Shown in pieces: positions 8,279 through 16,308 of a stretch of DNA of 56,276 nt. The number at the start of each line of letters is the position of its first letter. The stretch's first letter is position 1. The notes under the pieces were generated by a model. It was not told where the DNA came from and did no database searches. It saw only the letters and a list, made by a program, of their open reading frames with translations. The translations under genes and the position numbers were made by a program. The stretch spans positions 103,358 through 159,633 of the forward strand of contig CAIMOX010000016.1 in NCBI GenBank assembly GCA_903843225.1. The letters run 5' to 3'. Source of the stretch: an uncultured Actinomycetes bacterium. GTDB lineage: Bacteria; Actinomycetota; Actinomycetes; Nanopelagicales; Nanopelagicaceae.

Positions 8279-9091
8279 ATGAGCATCCGGCAGTACCGAC
8301 CACGAGGTGGTCGACGTCGGCAGATCGATAACAAGAAAAATCTTCTTCTCTACGGGTTGCTCGCACTCTCCATCGCGCTGCAGATGACCTACCCACTCGT
8401 TCACGGCGACCTGCTGCGTACGATCACGATCGCCACGGTCTACTGCGCGGCGGTCGCAATGATTACACATTCATTCTTCGCTTTCGGTGCAAGATTCGCG
8501 ATCACCTTTGCGATTCTCACCTTTGGGTACGCACTTGGTGTTGAAATTCTTGGAAGTAAAAGCGGTTGGCCATTTGGCACCTATCATTACGATAGCTCAC
8601 TAGGCGCTGCGATCGCAGGGGTTCCGATTCTTGTTCCCTTTGCTTGGATGATGCTCACTTACCCACTGTTGATTGCGGCACGTAAAGTGGGAAAGAGTTG
8701 GGTCTTCCTCTATGGCGGATTAGGACTTATGGCATGGGATCTCTTCCTTGATCCCCAAATGGTGAGTGCGCATCGTTGGGTCTGGGAGTTCCACGCAAAT
8801 GCAACTCCTTTTGCACCCATGGTTCCACTCTCTAATAGCTTTGGGTGGTTGCTCTCTGGAATGGGCCTCATGGCACTCCTCCATTGGGCGTTACCGAAAG
8901 ATCGGCGTAAGGGCGGTGCAAACCTCACCGTGCCAAATATTTTCCTAACTTGGACCTGGTTCTCAGGAGTTATCGGAAACCTCTTCTTCTTCCACCGACC
9001 AGGGCTCGCTCTCTTTGCTGGTGTGATATTCGCACTTATCTTGGCGCCATACTTCTTTGCGCAGTACCTGGGTCAACCAGATAATTACTAA
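8279..9091 (+). CDS. cruF: Carotenoid 1,2-hydratase family membrane protein (CruF)
   Basis: A polytopic membrane protein of 270 residues matching the CruF/DUF422 family. Hallmarks are GYALGVEILGSKSGWPFGTYHY near residue 80-101, a PILVPFAWMM segment, LMAWDLFLDPQMV near 145-157 and NSFGWLLSGMGLM near 185-197. CruF adds water across the C1',2' double bond of a psi end group in Deinococcus, Synechococcus and haloarchaeal C50 pathways. It precedes the glycosyltransferase by 6 bases, the same pairing as cruF-cruG elsewhere. The 46 bases before its ATG hold no clear Shine-Dalgarno. Confidence 0.85.
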   Translation: MSIRQYRPRGGRRRQIDNKKNLLLYGLLALSIALQMTYPLVHGDLLRTITIATVYCAAVAMITHSFFAFGARFAITFAILTFGYALGVEILGSKSGWPFGTYHYDSSLGAAIAGVPILVPFAWMMLTYPLLIAARKVGKSWVFLYGGLGLMAWDLFLDPQMVSAHRWVWEFHANATPFAPMVPLSNSFGWLLSGMGLMALLHWALPKDRRKGGANLTVPNIFLTWTWFSGVIGNLFFFHRPGLALFAGVIFALILAPYFFAQYLGQPDNY

Positions 9092-9097
9092 TTTCTC

Positions 9098-10183
9098 ATG
9101 AATCTCCTTATCGCAGTGCTCTGCGGGCTTACAGCTCTCTCACTCTTGCTCTCAATTCTCAACTTCTTTACCGTGCGCCGGATCTCAAGGTCAATGGCAG
9201 TAATCCCCGAACGCGTTGCGATCTTGATTCCGATGCGTAATGAGGAGAGTAACGTCGATGGCGTTATTAACTCTGCCCTCGCTTCAACCGGTCTAACAGA
9301 CTTTGAGGTCATCGCACTCGATGACTCATCTGCTGATCAAACATCTGAGTTGCTCAAGCGGTTTAGGGAGAAGATCAGAGTCCTTCGAGGTCAGGAGCTT
9401 GCACCTGGCTGGCTTGGCAAGCCATTTGCCTGTTATCAACTCTCGAAGGCAAGCGTCGCGGATTACCTCGTCTTTATTGATGCTGATGTCAGACTCTCCC
9501 CATCCGCAGTATCTTCGGCAATTGCCTTCATGAAAAAACATCAATGGGATTTTCTTTCGCCATACCCAAAACAACTCGGCCAGACCTTCCTCATGAAATT
9601 AATTCAGCCACTACTCCAATGGTCGTGGCTTACTTCAGTTCCGCTTCGCTTTGCTGAGCGAGGCCTGGTCAACTCCATGATTGTTGCGAATGGTCAATTC
9701 TTCATTCTTCGCCGAGAAGCCTATGAGGCGGTGAAGGGACATGAGGCGGTGAAGTCTGAAGTCCTTGAGGACTTATCACTTGCGCGGGTCCTCAGTGCGC
9801 ATGGGTTTAGAGGATCAGTCGCTGATGCGAGTTCAATAGTCACATGTGCGATGTATGAAACAGACAAACAGCTCATCGCGGGATATACAAAATCATTATG
9901 GAAAGCTTTTGGTGGACCAGTCGGCACTGTATTCACAATGGCGCTATTGCTCCTCACTCAGGTAGTACCGATCACGCTCTTCTTACTCGGGTATACAGCA
10001 GCGCTATTGCCCTTTCTCGCAGTGGCAATCACTCATTCTTTAGCTTCTTACCGAACGCGCGCATCGTTCATCAATATCCTCGCTCACCCACTAGCTGCTA
10101 TCGCACTCATCGCTTTAATCTGCGAATCATGGCGCCGTAAATCGCGCGGGCAGTTAGAGTGGCGAGGCCGTAGAGTGAGCTAA
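9098..10183 (+). CDS. cruG: Family 2 glycosyltransferase, CruG-like carotenoid glycosyltransferase
   Basis: A 361-residue GT2 enzyme. It has an N-terminal membrane helix (about 2-24), the nucleotide-sugar core with AILIPMRNEESNVDG and VIALDDSSADQTSELL, a DxD-type metal site in FIDADVRLS near residue 125-133, a VLEDLSLARVL acceptor segment near 223-233, and two to three C-terminal membrane helices. This layout and its position directly after cruF match CruG, which puts a sugar on the 2'-hydroxyl of myxol-type carotenoids. The sugar cannot be predicted. Its stop overlaps the next start as TAATG. Confidence 0.75.
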   Translation: MNLLIAVLCGLTALSLLLSILNFFTVRRISRSMAVIPERVAILIPMRNEESNVDGVINSALASTGLTDFEVIALDDSSADQTSELLKRFREKIRVLRGQELAPGWLGKPFACYQLSKASVADYLVFIDADVRLSPSAVSSAIAFMKKHQWDFLSPYPKQLGQTFLMKLIQPLLQWSWLTSVPLRFAERGLVNSMIVANGQFFILRREAYEAVKGHEAVKSEVLEDLSLARVLSAHGFRGSVADASSIVTCAMYETDKQLIAGYTKSLWKAFGGPVGTVFTMALLLLTQVVPITLFLLGYTAALLPFLAVAITHSLASYRTRASFINILAHPLAAIALIALICESWRRKSRGQLEWRGRRVS

Positions 10184-11712
10184 TGCGTAAGGTCATCATT
10201 GTCGGAGCAGGAATGGGCGGGATGTCCGCTGCTGCACGATTGGCTCGCGCTGGTCTATCGGTTGAGATATATGAGGCTTCGTCTCGCACCGGTGGTAAAT
10301 GTCAGACTGAGTGGATCGGTGATTATGCCTTTGATACCGGGCCTTCACTTCTGACGCTCCCCGCGGTCTACCGCGACCTCTTTAAAAAAACTGGCAAGCG
10401 ATTAGAGCTTGTGAAGGAGATCCAACCAGTAGATCCAGCATTTGCTTATCACTTCGCCGATGGCACCTCGCTTGATTTTGCAAACCTCTCATTGCCAAAG
10501 ATCTGCACAGAGATCGATCGGGTCTTAGGCAAGAAAGCCGGGGATGAATTCCACGCTCTCATGCAACGTGCTGAAGCGATGTGGGATGTATCTCGGACTC
10601 CATTTATTGAATCCGAGCTCGAATCGATTCCAAAGCTTTTACGCCGTAAGGGATTCCTTAAGGATTTAAAACTCATATCGCCTTTCCAAACCCTGGATTC
10701 CATTACTCACAAATATTCAGATAACCCTTACCTCCAAAAAATCATCAAACGCTATGCCACATATACGGGCTCAGATCCTCGAAAGGCGCCAGCAGTACTG
10801 CTGACTATCGCCTTTGTTGAAATTACCTTTGGTGCCTGGCATGTGAGTGGCGGAATTGGAACTCTTGCCGAAGCACTGCGCGATCGCTGCTTAGAACTTG
10901 GAGTGCAGTTCCACGTTAACACTCCGGTCGAGAAGATCCTGACAGATGAGAACGGCGCGACTGGAATCTTGGTGAACGGTGAAGCGATCGAAGCTGACTA
11001 CATCATTTCTAATGCTGACTCAGAGCTCACCTTTAATGCCTTACTGCCGCAGTCAGAGCGCCGGGCAAAACGGGAGCGCAAGAAGTTAAGGCATGCTGAG
11101 AAATCACTCTCGGGATTTTCGCTCCTCCTCGGATTAGATAACCGGAAGATCGACGGAACTCCCCCTGTGATGAATCATCACAATGTCTATTTCCCAGAAG
11201 ATTATGATCGAGAGTTCGATCAAGTCTTTGACCAGAGCGAGCCAGTCGATGATCCAACAATCTATATCTGCGCACCGAACGATCTCTCGATGGTGAAGAA
11301 TCCTGGTCAAGAAGCTTGGTTTGTGCTCGTCAATGCACCGCGACATGATCCAGAGCAAGGCTGGGATTGGAGTAAAGATCCCGAGAGTTATGCGAAGAAG
11401 ATTATTGCAAAACTGGATGCCCTTGGTCTTCGTGTCTCAGAGCGATTAGATGTTATGGAGTTTCGAACCCCTCACGATCTCGAGCACCTCACTGGCGCGC
11501 CAGGGGGGTCAATCTACGGAACTTCGAGCAACGGAAAGCGTGCAGCATTTTTGAGAGCGAAGAATAAAAGTGATATTCCGAATCTGTATAGCGTTGGTGG
11601 TTCTGCCCATCCTGGTGGCGGATTGCCACTCGTTGGAATCAGTGGTGAGCTTGTCGCAGAATCAATTATCGCGTTGCAGGGCGGCGTAGGAGTCGCGAAG
11701 GACTACCACTAA
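10183..11712 (+). CDS. Carotenoid desaturase of the CrtI/CrtD family, paralogue 1
   Basis: An FAD-dependent desaturase of 509 residues. The N-terminus holds the dinucleotide fold VIIVGAGMGGMSAAARLARAG, and the C-terminus the family signature GGSAHPGGGLPLVGISGELVAESI. A second paralogue lies next to crtE at 14.3 kb and is the better candidate for phytoene desaturation. This copy is translationally coupled to the cruG-like gene (TAATG), so it more likely acts on the hydrated end as a 3',4'-desaturase (CrtD role). Assigning the two copies is inference from context. Its last 51 bases overlap the convergent gene on the minus strand. Confidence 0.8.
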   Translation: MRKVIIVGAGMGGMSAAARLARAGLSVEIYEASSRTGGKCQTEWIGDYAFDTGPSLLTLPAVYRDLFKKTGKRLELVKEIQPVDPAFAYHFADGTSLDFANLSLPKICTEIDRVLGKKAGDEFHALMQRAEAMWDVSRTPFIESELESIPKLLRRKGFLKDLKLISPFQTLDSITHKYSDNPYLQKIIKRYATYTGSDPRKAPAVLLTIAFVEITFGAWHVSGGIGTLAEALRDRCLELGVQFHVNTPVEKILTDENGATGILVNGEAIEADYIISNADSELTFNALLPQSERRAKRERKKLRHAEKSLSGFSLLLGLDNRKIDGTPPVMNHHNVYFPEDYDREFDQVFDQSEPVDDPTIYICAPNDLSMVKNPGQEAWFVLVNAPRHDPEQGWDWSKDPESYAKKIIAKLDALGLRVSERLDVMEFRTPHDLEHLTGAPGGSIYGTSSNGKRAAFLRAKNKSDIPNLYSVGGSAHPGGGLPLVGISGELVAESIIALQGGVGVAKDYH

Positions 11713-12288
11713 CGAATAAAGCTGCATCACTAACCAGAGCGAAGCGATCGCAACAACGAGATGAATCGATACTAGGTAGGCAATCAACGCAATAAATAAG
11801 AGGCTCGCTCGCACAGGGCGTTCGCAGATTGTGACGACTGAGATATTGCGATAACCCACTCCACCGGCGCGCGCACGTAAATACTCTTGTGTGAGAGCGG
11901 CTACCCAGGCGATTGCAACGATGACCACAGGTGCGCCGATTCGAATAAAGGTAAGAGCCCAGAAGAATTCGACCAATCGATCAATCACTGAATCTAGCTC
12001 TGCTCCCCAGCGTGAGACGCGATTTGTGACAATCGCAAGCGTGCCATCAACGCCATCGGCAAAGAGCGACAAGATGAGGAAGATTATTCCGAGTGGGTTT
12101 CGACCTTGCACCCACGTCAAAATCCCAAAGATCAATCCAGCGAGTGAGACCATCGATGGTGAAAGGCGAAGTGCTCGCAAAGGCTTGACTGCCACGAATG
12201 AAATAGTGAGCCAAGCCTTCACGATTCCAGTGACCTGTGCGCCACCGTGCAACTCACTCCACTGGCCAAAGAATTTATCGCGATTCAT
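11662..12288 (-). CDS. CDP-alcohol phosphatidyltransferase family membrane protein, motif variant
   Basis: A membrane protein of 208 residues with about five to six hydrophobic helices. The CDP-alcohol phosphotransferase motif (D-x2-D-G-x2-A-R-x8-G-x3-D-x3-D) is present as DGVDGTLAIVTNRVSRWGAELDSVID with all four aspartates, but the arginine after the alanine is isoleucine. Enzymes of this family swap CMP for another alcohol to make phospholipids such as phosphatidylinositol or phosphatidylglycerol phosphate; the acceptor here is unknown. The ATG at 12288 overlaps metF by 14 bases; an upstream start at 12321 would overlap by 47. The 3' end overlaps the carotenoid desaturase by 51 bases. Confidence 0.7.
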   Translation of the reverse strand: MNRDKFFGQWSELHGGAQVTGIVKAWLTISFVAVKPLRALRLSPSMVSLAGLIFGILTWVQGRNPLGIIFLILSLFADGVDGTLAIVTNRVSRWGAELDSVIDRLVEFFWALTFIRIGAPVVIVAIAWVAALTQEYLRARAGGVGYRNISVVTICERPVRASLLFIALIAYLVSIHLVVAIASLWLVMQLYSLVVVLRDSYAALQRDN

Positions 12289-13159
12289 ATGAGCCAAATC
12301 CAATATTTCGTGCGATCGCAAGCGTTGCCGCTGCCGAATTCATTGTATAAAAATGTAACCCCGGAGCGCCGTAATCTAAAAGCGCCTGGGAAAGTTCTGT
12401 GGCGATCTCAATGCCGAGCGCTGTTACCGCCTCTGGATCATCTGCGATTGGTTCAAAGGCATCAGAGATTCGCTTCGGTATTGGAGTCCCCGAGAGCTCT
12501 GCCATGCGAGTGAGTTGCTTAACATTGGTAATCGGCAAGATGCCAGCGATGATCGGCAGATCAGCACCACGTGCTGCCAATGCCTCCACAAGTCGTTTAT
12601 ATGCTGAGATCTCAAAGAAGAACTGAGTTGTCGCAAATGATGCTCCGAGTTCGCGTTTGCGCAAGAGAACATCGATATCGGTATCAAACTCTCCTTGTGA
12701 TGCAGGATGGCCATCAGGAAATGCAGCAACACCAATGGTGAGTCCGCCCTCATTAGCTGCAAGTTCTACGAGTTGATCGGCATAATCCAAACCACCGGGC
12801 GTCGATACCCATGGCGTTGTTGGGCCACCGGTTGGGTCGCCGCGGAGCGCGAGCACGCTAGAGATTCCAGCAGATTTATATTGACGCAGGATCTCAATTA
12901 ATTCATCGCGGGTTGACCCAACGCATGTGAGATGCGCAAGAGTCGGGACTCCAGTACGGGTCGTAAACTCCTGGGCAATTCGAACAGTTCGGTCGCGCGT
13001 GCTGCCACCAGCCCCATATGTCACAGAGACAAAATCAGGGGCGAGCACTCGTAACTCTTCAACTGCGCGCCAGAGCCTGGCTTCACCATCACTATCCTTG
13101 GGTGGGAAGAGTTCGATGGAGAAAGTCGCCTTACGCGGGCTTTCAAGAGGCATAACCAT
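12275..13159 (-). CDS. metF: Methylenetetrahydrofolate reductase
   Basis: A 294-residue flavoenzyme that reduces 5,10-methylenetetrahydrofolate to 5-methyltetrahydrofolate, the methyl donor for methionine synthesis. Family landmarks are FSIELFPPKDSDGEARLW at the start, FVSVTYGAGGSTRDRT near residue 43-58, LAHLTCVGSTRDEL near 72, LALRGDPTGG near 103, and FATTQFFFE near 175. The ATG at 13159 (MVMPLESP) is chosen because the stretch upstream has no conservation and runs into the divergent crtE. The start lies 24 bases from the crtE start, so the two promoters must overlap. Confidence 0.92.
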   Translation of the reverse strand: MVMPLESPRKATFSIELFPPKDSDGEARLWRAVEELRVLAPDFVSVTYGAGGSTRDRTVRIAQEFTTRTGVPTLAHLTCVGSTRDELIEILRQYKSAGISSVLALRGDPTGGPTTPWVSTPGGLDYADQLVELAANEGGLTIGVAAFPDGHPASQGEFDTDIDVLLRKRELGASFATTQFFFEISAYKRLVEALAARGADLPIIAGILPITNVKQLTRMAELSGTPIPKRISDAFEPIADDPEAVTALGIEIATELSQALLDYGAPGLHFYTMNSAAATLAIARNIGFGSYESR

Positions 13160-13171
13160 AGAGAGGCAGGG

Positions 13172-13183
13172 TACCTTTACCGC
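13172..13183 (+). promoter_or_regulatory. Putative -10 element for crtE, leaderless type
   Basis: TACCTT (13172-13177) fits TANNNT and is followed by six bases before the ATG of crtE at 13184. There is no Shine-Dalgarno and no convincing -35. The element sits just upstream of the metF start on the other strand. Confidence 0.35.
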
Positions 13184-14260
13184 ATGAAGCCTGGCGAACA
13201 CCTCGAGCTTTCGGCGCTTCGTGAGTCGATTAATGGCTCTCTAGCCACCTTTATTGAGCGCGAGAATCGCTATCTCACAGAGATCGGATCCGAGCTGGAC
13301 CCAGTAGCCGGCGCACTTCACTCCTTCCTTTTAGATAGCGGCAAGCGCTTTCGCCCACTCTTTGCCGTTATTGGATATCTCGGATCAGGTGCGCTGCTCT
13401 CCCCCGAAAATATTTCAGCGCTATCAAGTCTTGAGCTCATCCATGTCTGCGCTTTAATCCATGACGATGTCATGGATGCGTCGGATACTCGCCGCGGTGC
13501 GCCAGCAATCCACAAGCATTTTGAAAATATTCATACCGCTCAAAAATTGTCAGGCTCGGCTCCTCAATTCGGTATTGCCAGTGCAATCCTGCTCGGAGAT
13601 CTCGCCTTGGTCTGGGCTGCGAAGATGTTGCATGAGTCAAGGGTTTCAAGCGATGCGCTGGTTTCGAGTCTCTCCGTCTTCAATGAGATGCAGGTTGAGC
13701 TCATGGGCGGGCAATATCTCGATATCTACGAACAAGCCCTTGCTAGCGAAAGCGTCGAACGATCGCTCAAAGTCGCTCGTTATAAATCTGGCAAGTACAG
13801 CATCGAACGTCCACTTCACTTCGGGGCCGCTCTCGCTCGTCAGAACCCAACAGAACTTTTCTCAGCCTACTCTGCATATGGATTACCACTCGGTGAAGCC
13901 TTCCAACTTCGCGATGATCTCCTCGGAGTCTTTGGTGACTTTGCCACTACCGGAAAACCTACCGGTGATGATCTTCGCGAAGGTAAGCGGACTGTGATGA
14001 TGGCGATGACGCACGAGCGAGCAACAGCTCCACAACGCGCAACAATCAAAGAACTTTTTGGTCGCCCAGATCTCGATGAATCAGGTATTGCTGCGCTTCA
14101 ATCAATCATTATTGAGACGGGTGCTCGTGATCATCTCGAGTCACTCATCTCCGAGCTCTATACCGAAGCAACCGCCGTGATCGATCACCCAGAGATCGAT
14201 AGTGCCGCACGTCCACTACTTCTCACCATGGCGAAGCTCGCCACCCAACGAAGCTCATAG
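13184..14260 (+). CDS. crtE: Geranylgeranyl diphosphate synthase (polyprenyl synthetase)
   Basis: A trans-prenyltransferase of 358 residues making the C20 precursor of phytoene. The first aspartate-rich motif is in HDDVMDASDTRRG near residue 92-104 and the second in LRDDLLGVFGD near 243-253. GKRFRP near 50 and a GGQYLDI segment near 175 are also typical. The gene is followed after 7 bases by crtI, with a Shine-Dalgarno for crtI overlapping its end. This supports a crtE-crtI operon. A longer-chain prenyl product cannot be excluded from sequence alone. Confidence 0.88.
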   Translation: MKPGEHLELSALRESINGSLATFIERENRYLTEIGSELDPVAGALHSFLLDSGKRFRPLFAVIGYLGSGALLSPENISALSSLELIHVCALIHDDVMDASDTRRGAPAIHKHFENIHTAQKLSGSAPQFGIASAILLGDLALVWAAKMLHESRVSSDALVSSLSVFNEMQVELMGGQYLDIYEQALASESVERSLKVARYKSGKYSIERPLHFGAALARQNPTELFSAYSAYGLPLGEAFQLRDDLLGVFGDFATTGKPTGDDLREGKRTVMMAMTHERATAPQRATIKELFGRPDLDESGIAALQSIIIETGARDHLESLISELYTEATAVIDHPEIDSAARPLLLTMAKLATQRSS

Positions 14261-14267
14261 GAGATTC

Positions 14268-15752
14268 ATGCCAAAGCAGATTAAAGGACCCACCGACCAC
14301 GTCGTGATTGTTGGTGCGGGATTAGCTGGCTTAAGCGCCGCCCTCCGTTTAGCTGGAGCAGGTCGCAAGGTCACTGTCGTAGAGCGTGAATCTGTCCCAG
14401 GTGGTCGTAACGGTCTCCTGCAACAAGATGGTTATTCATTCGATACCGGACCAAGTGTTCTGACGATGCCATCCTTGATTCAAGATTCCTTTACAGCCGT
14501 TGGTGAAGATATGAAGGATTGGCTTGAGCTCATGCCAGTCGATCCGCTCTATCGCGCCTTCTTTGCTGATGGGTCCCAGCTCGATGTTCACGCTGATACC
14601 GCCCGAATGCAGGAAGAGATCCGCTCGGTCATTGGTCCAGATGAGGCAGCTGGTTATGCAAAATATGTTGAGTTTGTCACGAAGTTATATAAGTATGAGA
14701 TGAATGACTTCATCGATCGCAATATCGATAGTCCACTCAATTTGCTCACACCAAACCTCGCAAAGCTCGTTGCCCTCGGTGGATTCCGCAGATTAGCTCC
14801 AAAGGTTGAGCAATTCCTCAAAGATCCTCGCACTCAGCGCGTTTACTCATTTCAGGCGATGTATGCCGGAGTGAGCCCACAGCAAGCGCTCGCAATCTAC
14901 GCCGTGATCGCCTATATGGACTCAGTCAATGGCGTCTTCTTCCCTAAGGGTGGAATGCATGCAGTACCTCGAGCGATGGCTGCTGCTGCAGCAAAACATG
15001 GAGTTGAATTCAAGTACAGCACCTCGGTTACCTCGGTTGAACACCACAATGGTCGAGCAACAGCTGTCGTCACGGATACCGGTGAACGTATTACCTGTGA
15101 TGCGCTCATTCTCAATCCTGATCTACCTGTTGCCTACCGAGAATTACTCGGACGAACACCGAAGAAGATCAATAAGCTCAAATATTCACCATCATGCGTC
15201 ACTTTGCTCCTAGGCTCATCCAAGTCATATGACCGCCTAGCTCACCACAATATTCACTTCGGTAAGTCATGGGATGGCGTCTTCGACGAACTCATCAATA
15301 AGAAGATCTTGATGACGGACCCAAGTATCTTGGTGACAGTTCCAAGTATGGATGATGCCTCGCTCGCTCCAGCGGGAAAGAACTCTTATTACGTCCTATT
15401 CCCTACCCCAAACCTCACGGCAGATATTGATTGGACCAAGATCGGTCCTTCCTATCGCGATGAGATGATTCGCACCCTTGAATCACGTGGATATGACGGC
15501 TTCGGTGACTCTATCGAATTCGAAAAGATGACCACCCCACTTGATTGGAAGAATATGGGCATGGAGGCTGGTGCACCTTTTGCTAGCGCGCATACCTTTA
15601 TGCAGACGGGGCCATTCCGCCCACGCAATATCGCTGAGGGTTTTGAGAATGTCGTCTTCGCTGGATCCGGAACCCAACCTGGCGTTGGCGTACCGATGGT
15701 TCTGATCTCAGGACGCCTTGCTGCCGAGCGAATCGTCGGGACAATCGCTTAA
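14268..15752 (+). CDS. crtI: Phytoene desaturase
   Basis: An FAD-dependent desaturase of 494 residues that converts phytoene to lycopene. It begins with the dinucleotide fold VVIVGAGLAGLSAALRLAGAG near residue 12-32, followed by PGGRNGLLQQDGYSFDTGPSVL, and ends with the CrtI signature FAGSGTQPGVGVPMVLISGRLAAERI. The ATG at 14268 is chosen because AGGAG (14260-14264) precedes it at a good distance; an earlier in-frame ATG at 14202 lies inside crtE and would add 22 unconserved residues. Its partnership with crtE makes it the best phytoene desaturase of the two paralogues in the window. Confidence 0.88.
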   Translation: MPKQIKGPTDHVVIVGAGLAGLSAALRLAGAGRKVTVVERESVPGGRNGLLQQDGYSFDTGPSVLTMPSLIQDSFTAVGEDMKDWLELMPVDPLYRAFFADGSQLDVHADTARMQEEIRSVIGPDEAAGYAKYVEFVTKLYKYEMNDFIDRNIDSPLNLLTPNLAKLVALGGFRRLAPKVEQFLKDPRTQRVYSFQAMYAGVSPQQALAIYAVIAYMDSVNGVFFPKGGMHAVPRAMAAAAAKHGVEFKYSTSVTSVEHHNGRATAVVTDTGERITCDALILNPDLPVAYRELLGRTPKKINKLKYSPSCVTLLLGSSKSYDRLAHHNIHFGKSWDGVFDELINKKILMTDPSILVTVPSMDDASLAPAGKNSYYVLFPTPNLTADIDWTKIGPSYRDEMIRTLESRGYDGFGDSIEFEKMTTPLDWKNMGMEAGAPFASAHTFMQTGPFRPRNIAEGFENVVFAGSGTQPGVGVPMVLISGRLAAERIVGTIA

Positions 15753-15759
15753 ACGAGAT

Positions 15760-16308
15760 TTAAAGAAGTACGTGAACAGCCGATCCAGCGCGACGAGATG
15801 AATAATTCTCGCCTCCGCCTAAACCATCGATCTCCATGATCACGGCGGTGCTATCAACAATTCCACCGCATCGTTCAATCAAAGCAGCTGCCGCAATAAG
15901 TGTGCCACCAGTTGCGAGCACATCATCAATCAGCAGGACCCGTTGACCAGGCAGGATCGCATCTTGATGGATCTGTAAAGTGGCTTCGCCATATTCAAGG
16001 GCAAAGCTCTCTGAATAAGCCGCGGCGGGTAATTTGCCGCTCTTGCGAATCGGTACAAGGCCTTTGCCGGTTGCATAAGCAATCGCACTCGCAAGAATAA
16101 ATCCTCGAGCCTCTACTCCGGCAACTACATTATAAGAATCACTGACATCAGCGAGCTCTCCAATCAATACTTGAAAAGCCTGCGCATCACCAAGAAGTGG
16201 GGTGATATCTTTAAAGAGGATCCCCTCTTTCGGGAAGTTTGGGACATCACGAATCAGGCTCCGAAGAAGATTCTTCGGAGCCTGATCGCTATGTGATGAG
16301 GTGCTAAT
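15760..16308 (-). CDS. apt: Adenine phosphoribosyltransferase with a non-canonical start codon
   Basis: A purine salvage enzyme joining adenine and PRPP to make AMP. LIRDVPNFPKEGILFKDITPLL is the conserved APT N-terminus, VAGVEARGFILASAIA follows, and VLLIDDVLATGGTL is the PRPP-binding motif. Between the upstream in-frame stop (16314-16312) and the conserved LIRDVPNFP there is no ATG, GTG or TTG. The first TTG (16167) would delete about 37 conserved residues. The best candidate is ATT at 16308, which overlaps the permease stop as TAATT, one base away from the TAATG junctions seen elsewhere in this window. CTG at 16257 is the alternative. The product and frame are firm; the start is not. Confidence 0.8.
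   Translation of the reverse strand: MSTSSHSDQAPKNLLRSLIRDVPNFPKEGILFKDITPLLGDAQAFQVLIGELADVSDSYNVVAGVEARGFILASAIAYATGKGLVPIRKSGKLPAAAYSESFALEYGEATLQIHQDAILPGQRVLLIDDVLATGGTLIAAAALIERCGGIVDSTAVIMEIDGLGGGENYSSRRAGSAVHVLL
16253..16286. repeat. 34-bp perfect palindrome (stem-loop) in the 5' part of apt
   Basis: The half-site ATCAGGCTCCGAAGAA is followed by GA and then its exact reverse complement TTCTTCGGAGCCTGAT. As RNA it can fold into a stem of about 13-14 bp with a small loop. There is no T-run after it on either strand, so it does not look like a standard intrinsic terminator. It lies between the permease stop and the conserved part of apt on their common transcript, where it could limit read-through or translation of apt. 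Confidence 0.85.

Noticed and set aside
10183-15752. The two desaturase genes as a recent duplication.
   Set aside because: They differ widely outside the FAD fold and C-terminal signature and sit in different operon contexts, so they are old paralogues.
16253-16286. The palindrome as an intrinsic terminator of the permease gene.
   Set aside because: No T-run follows on either strand and the apt reading frame passes through it.
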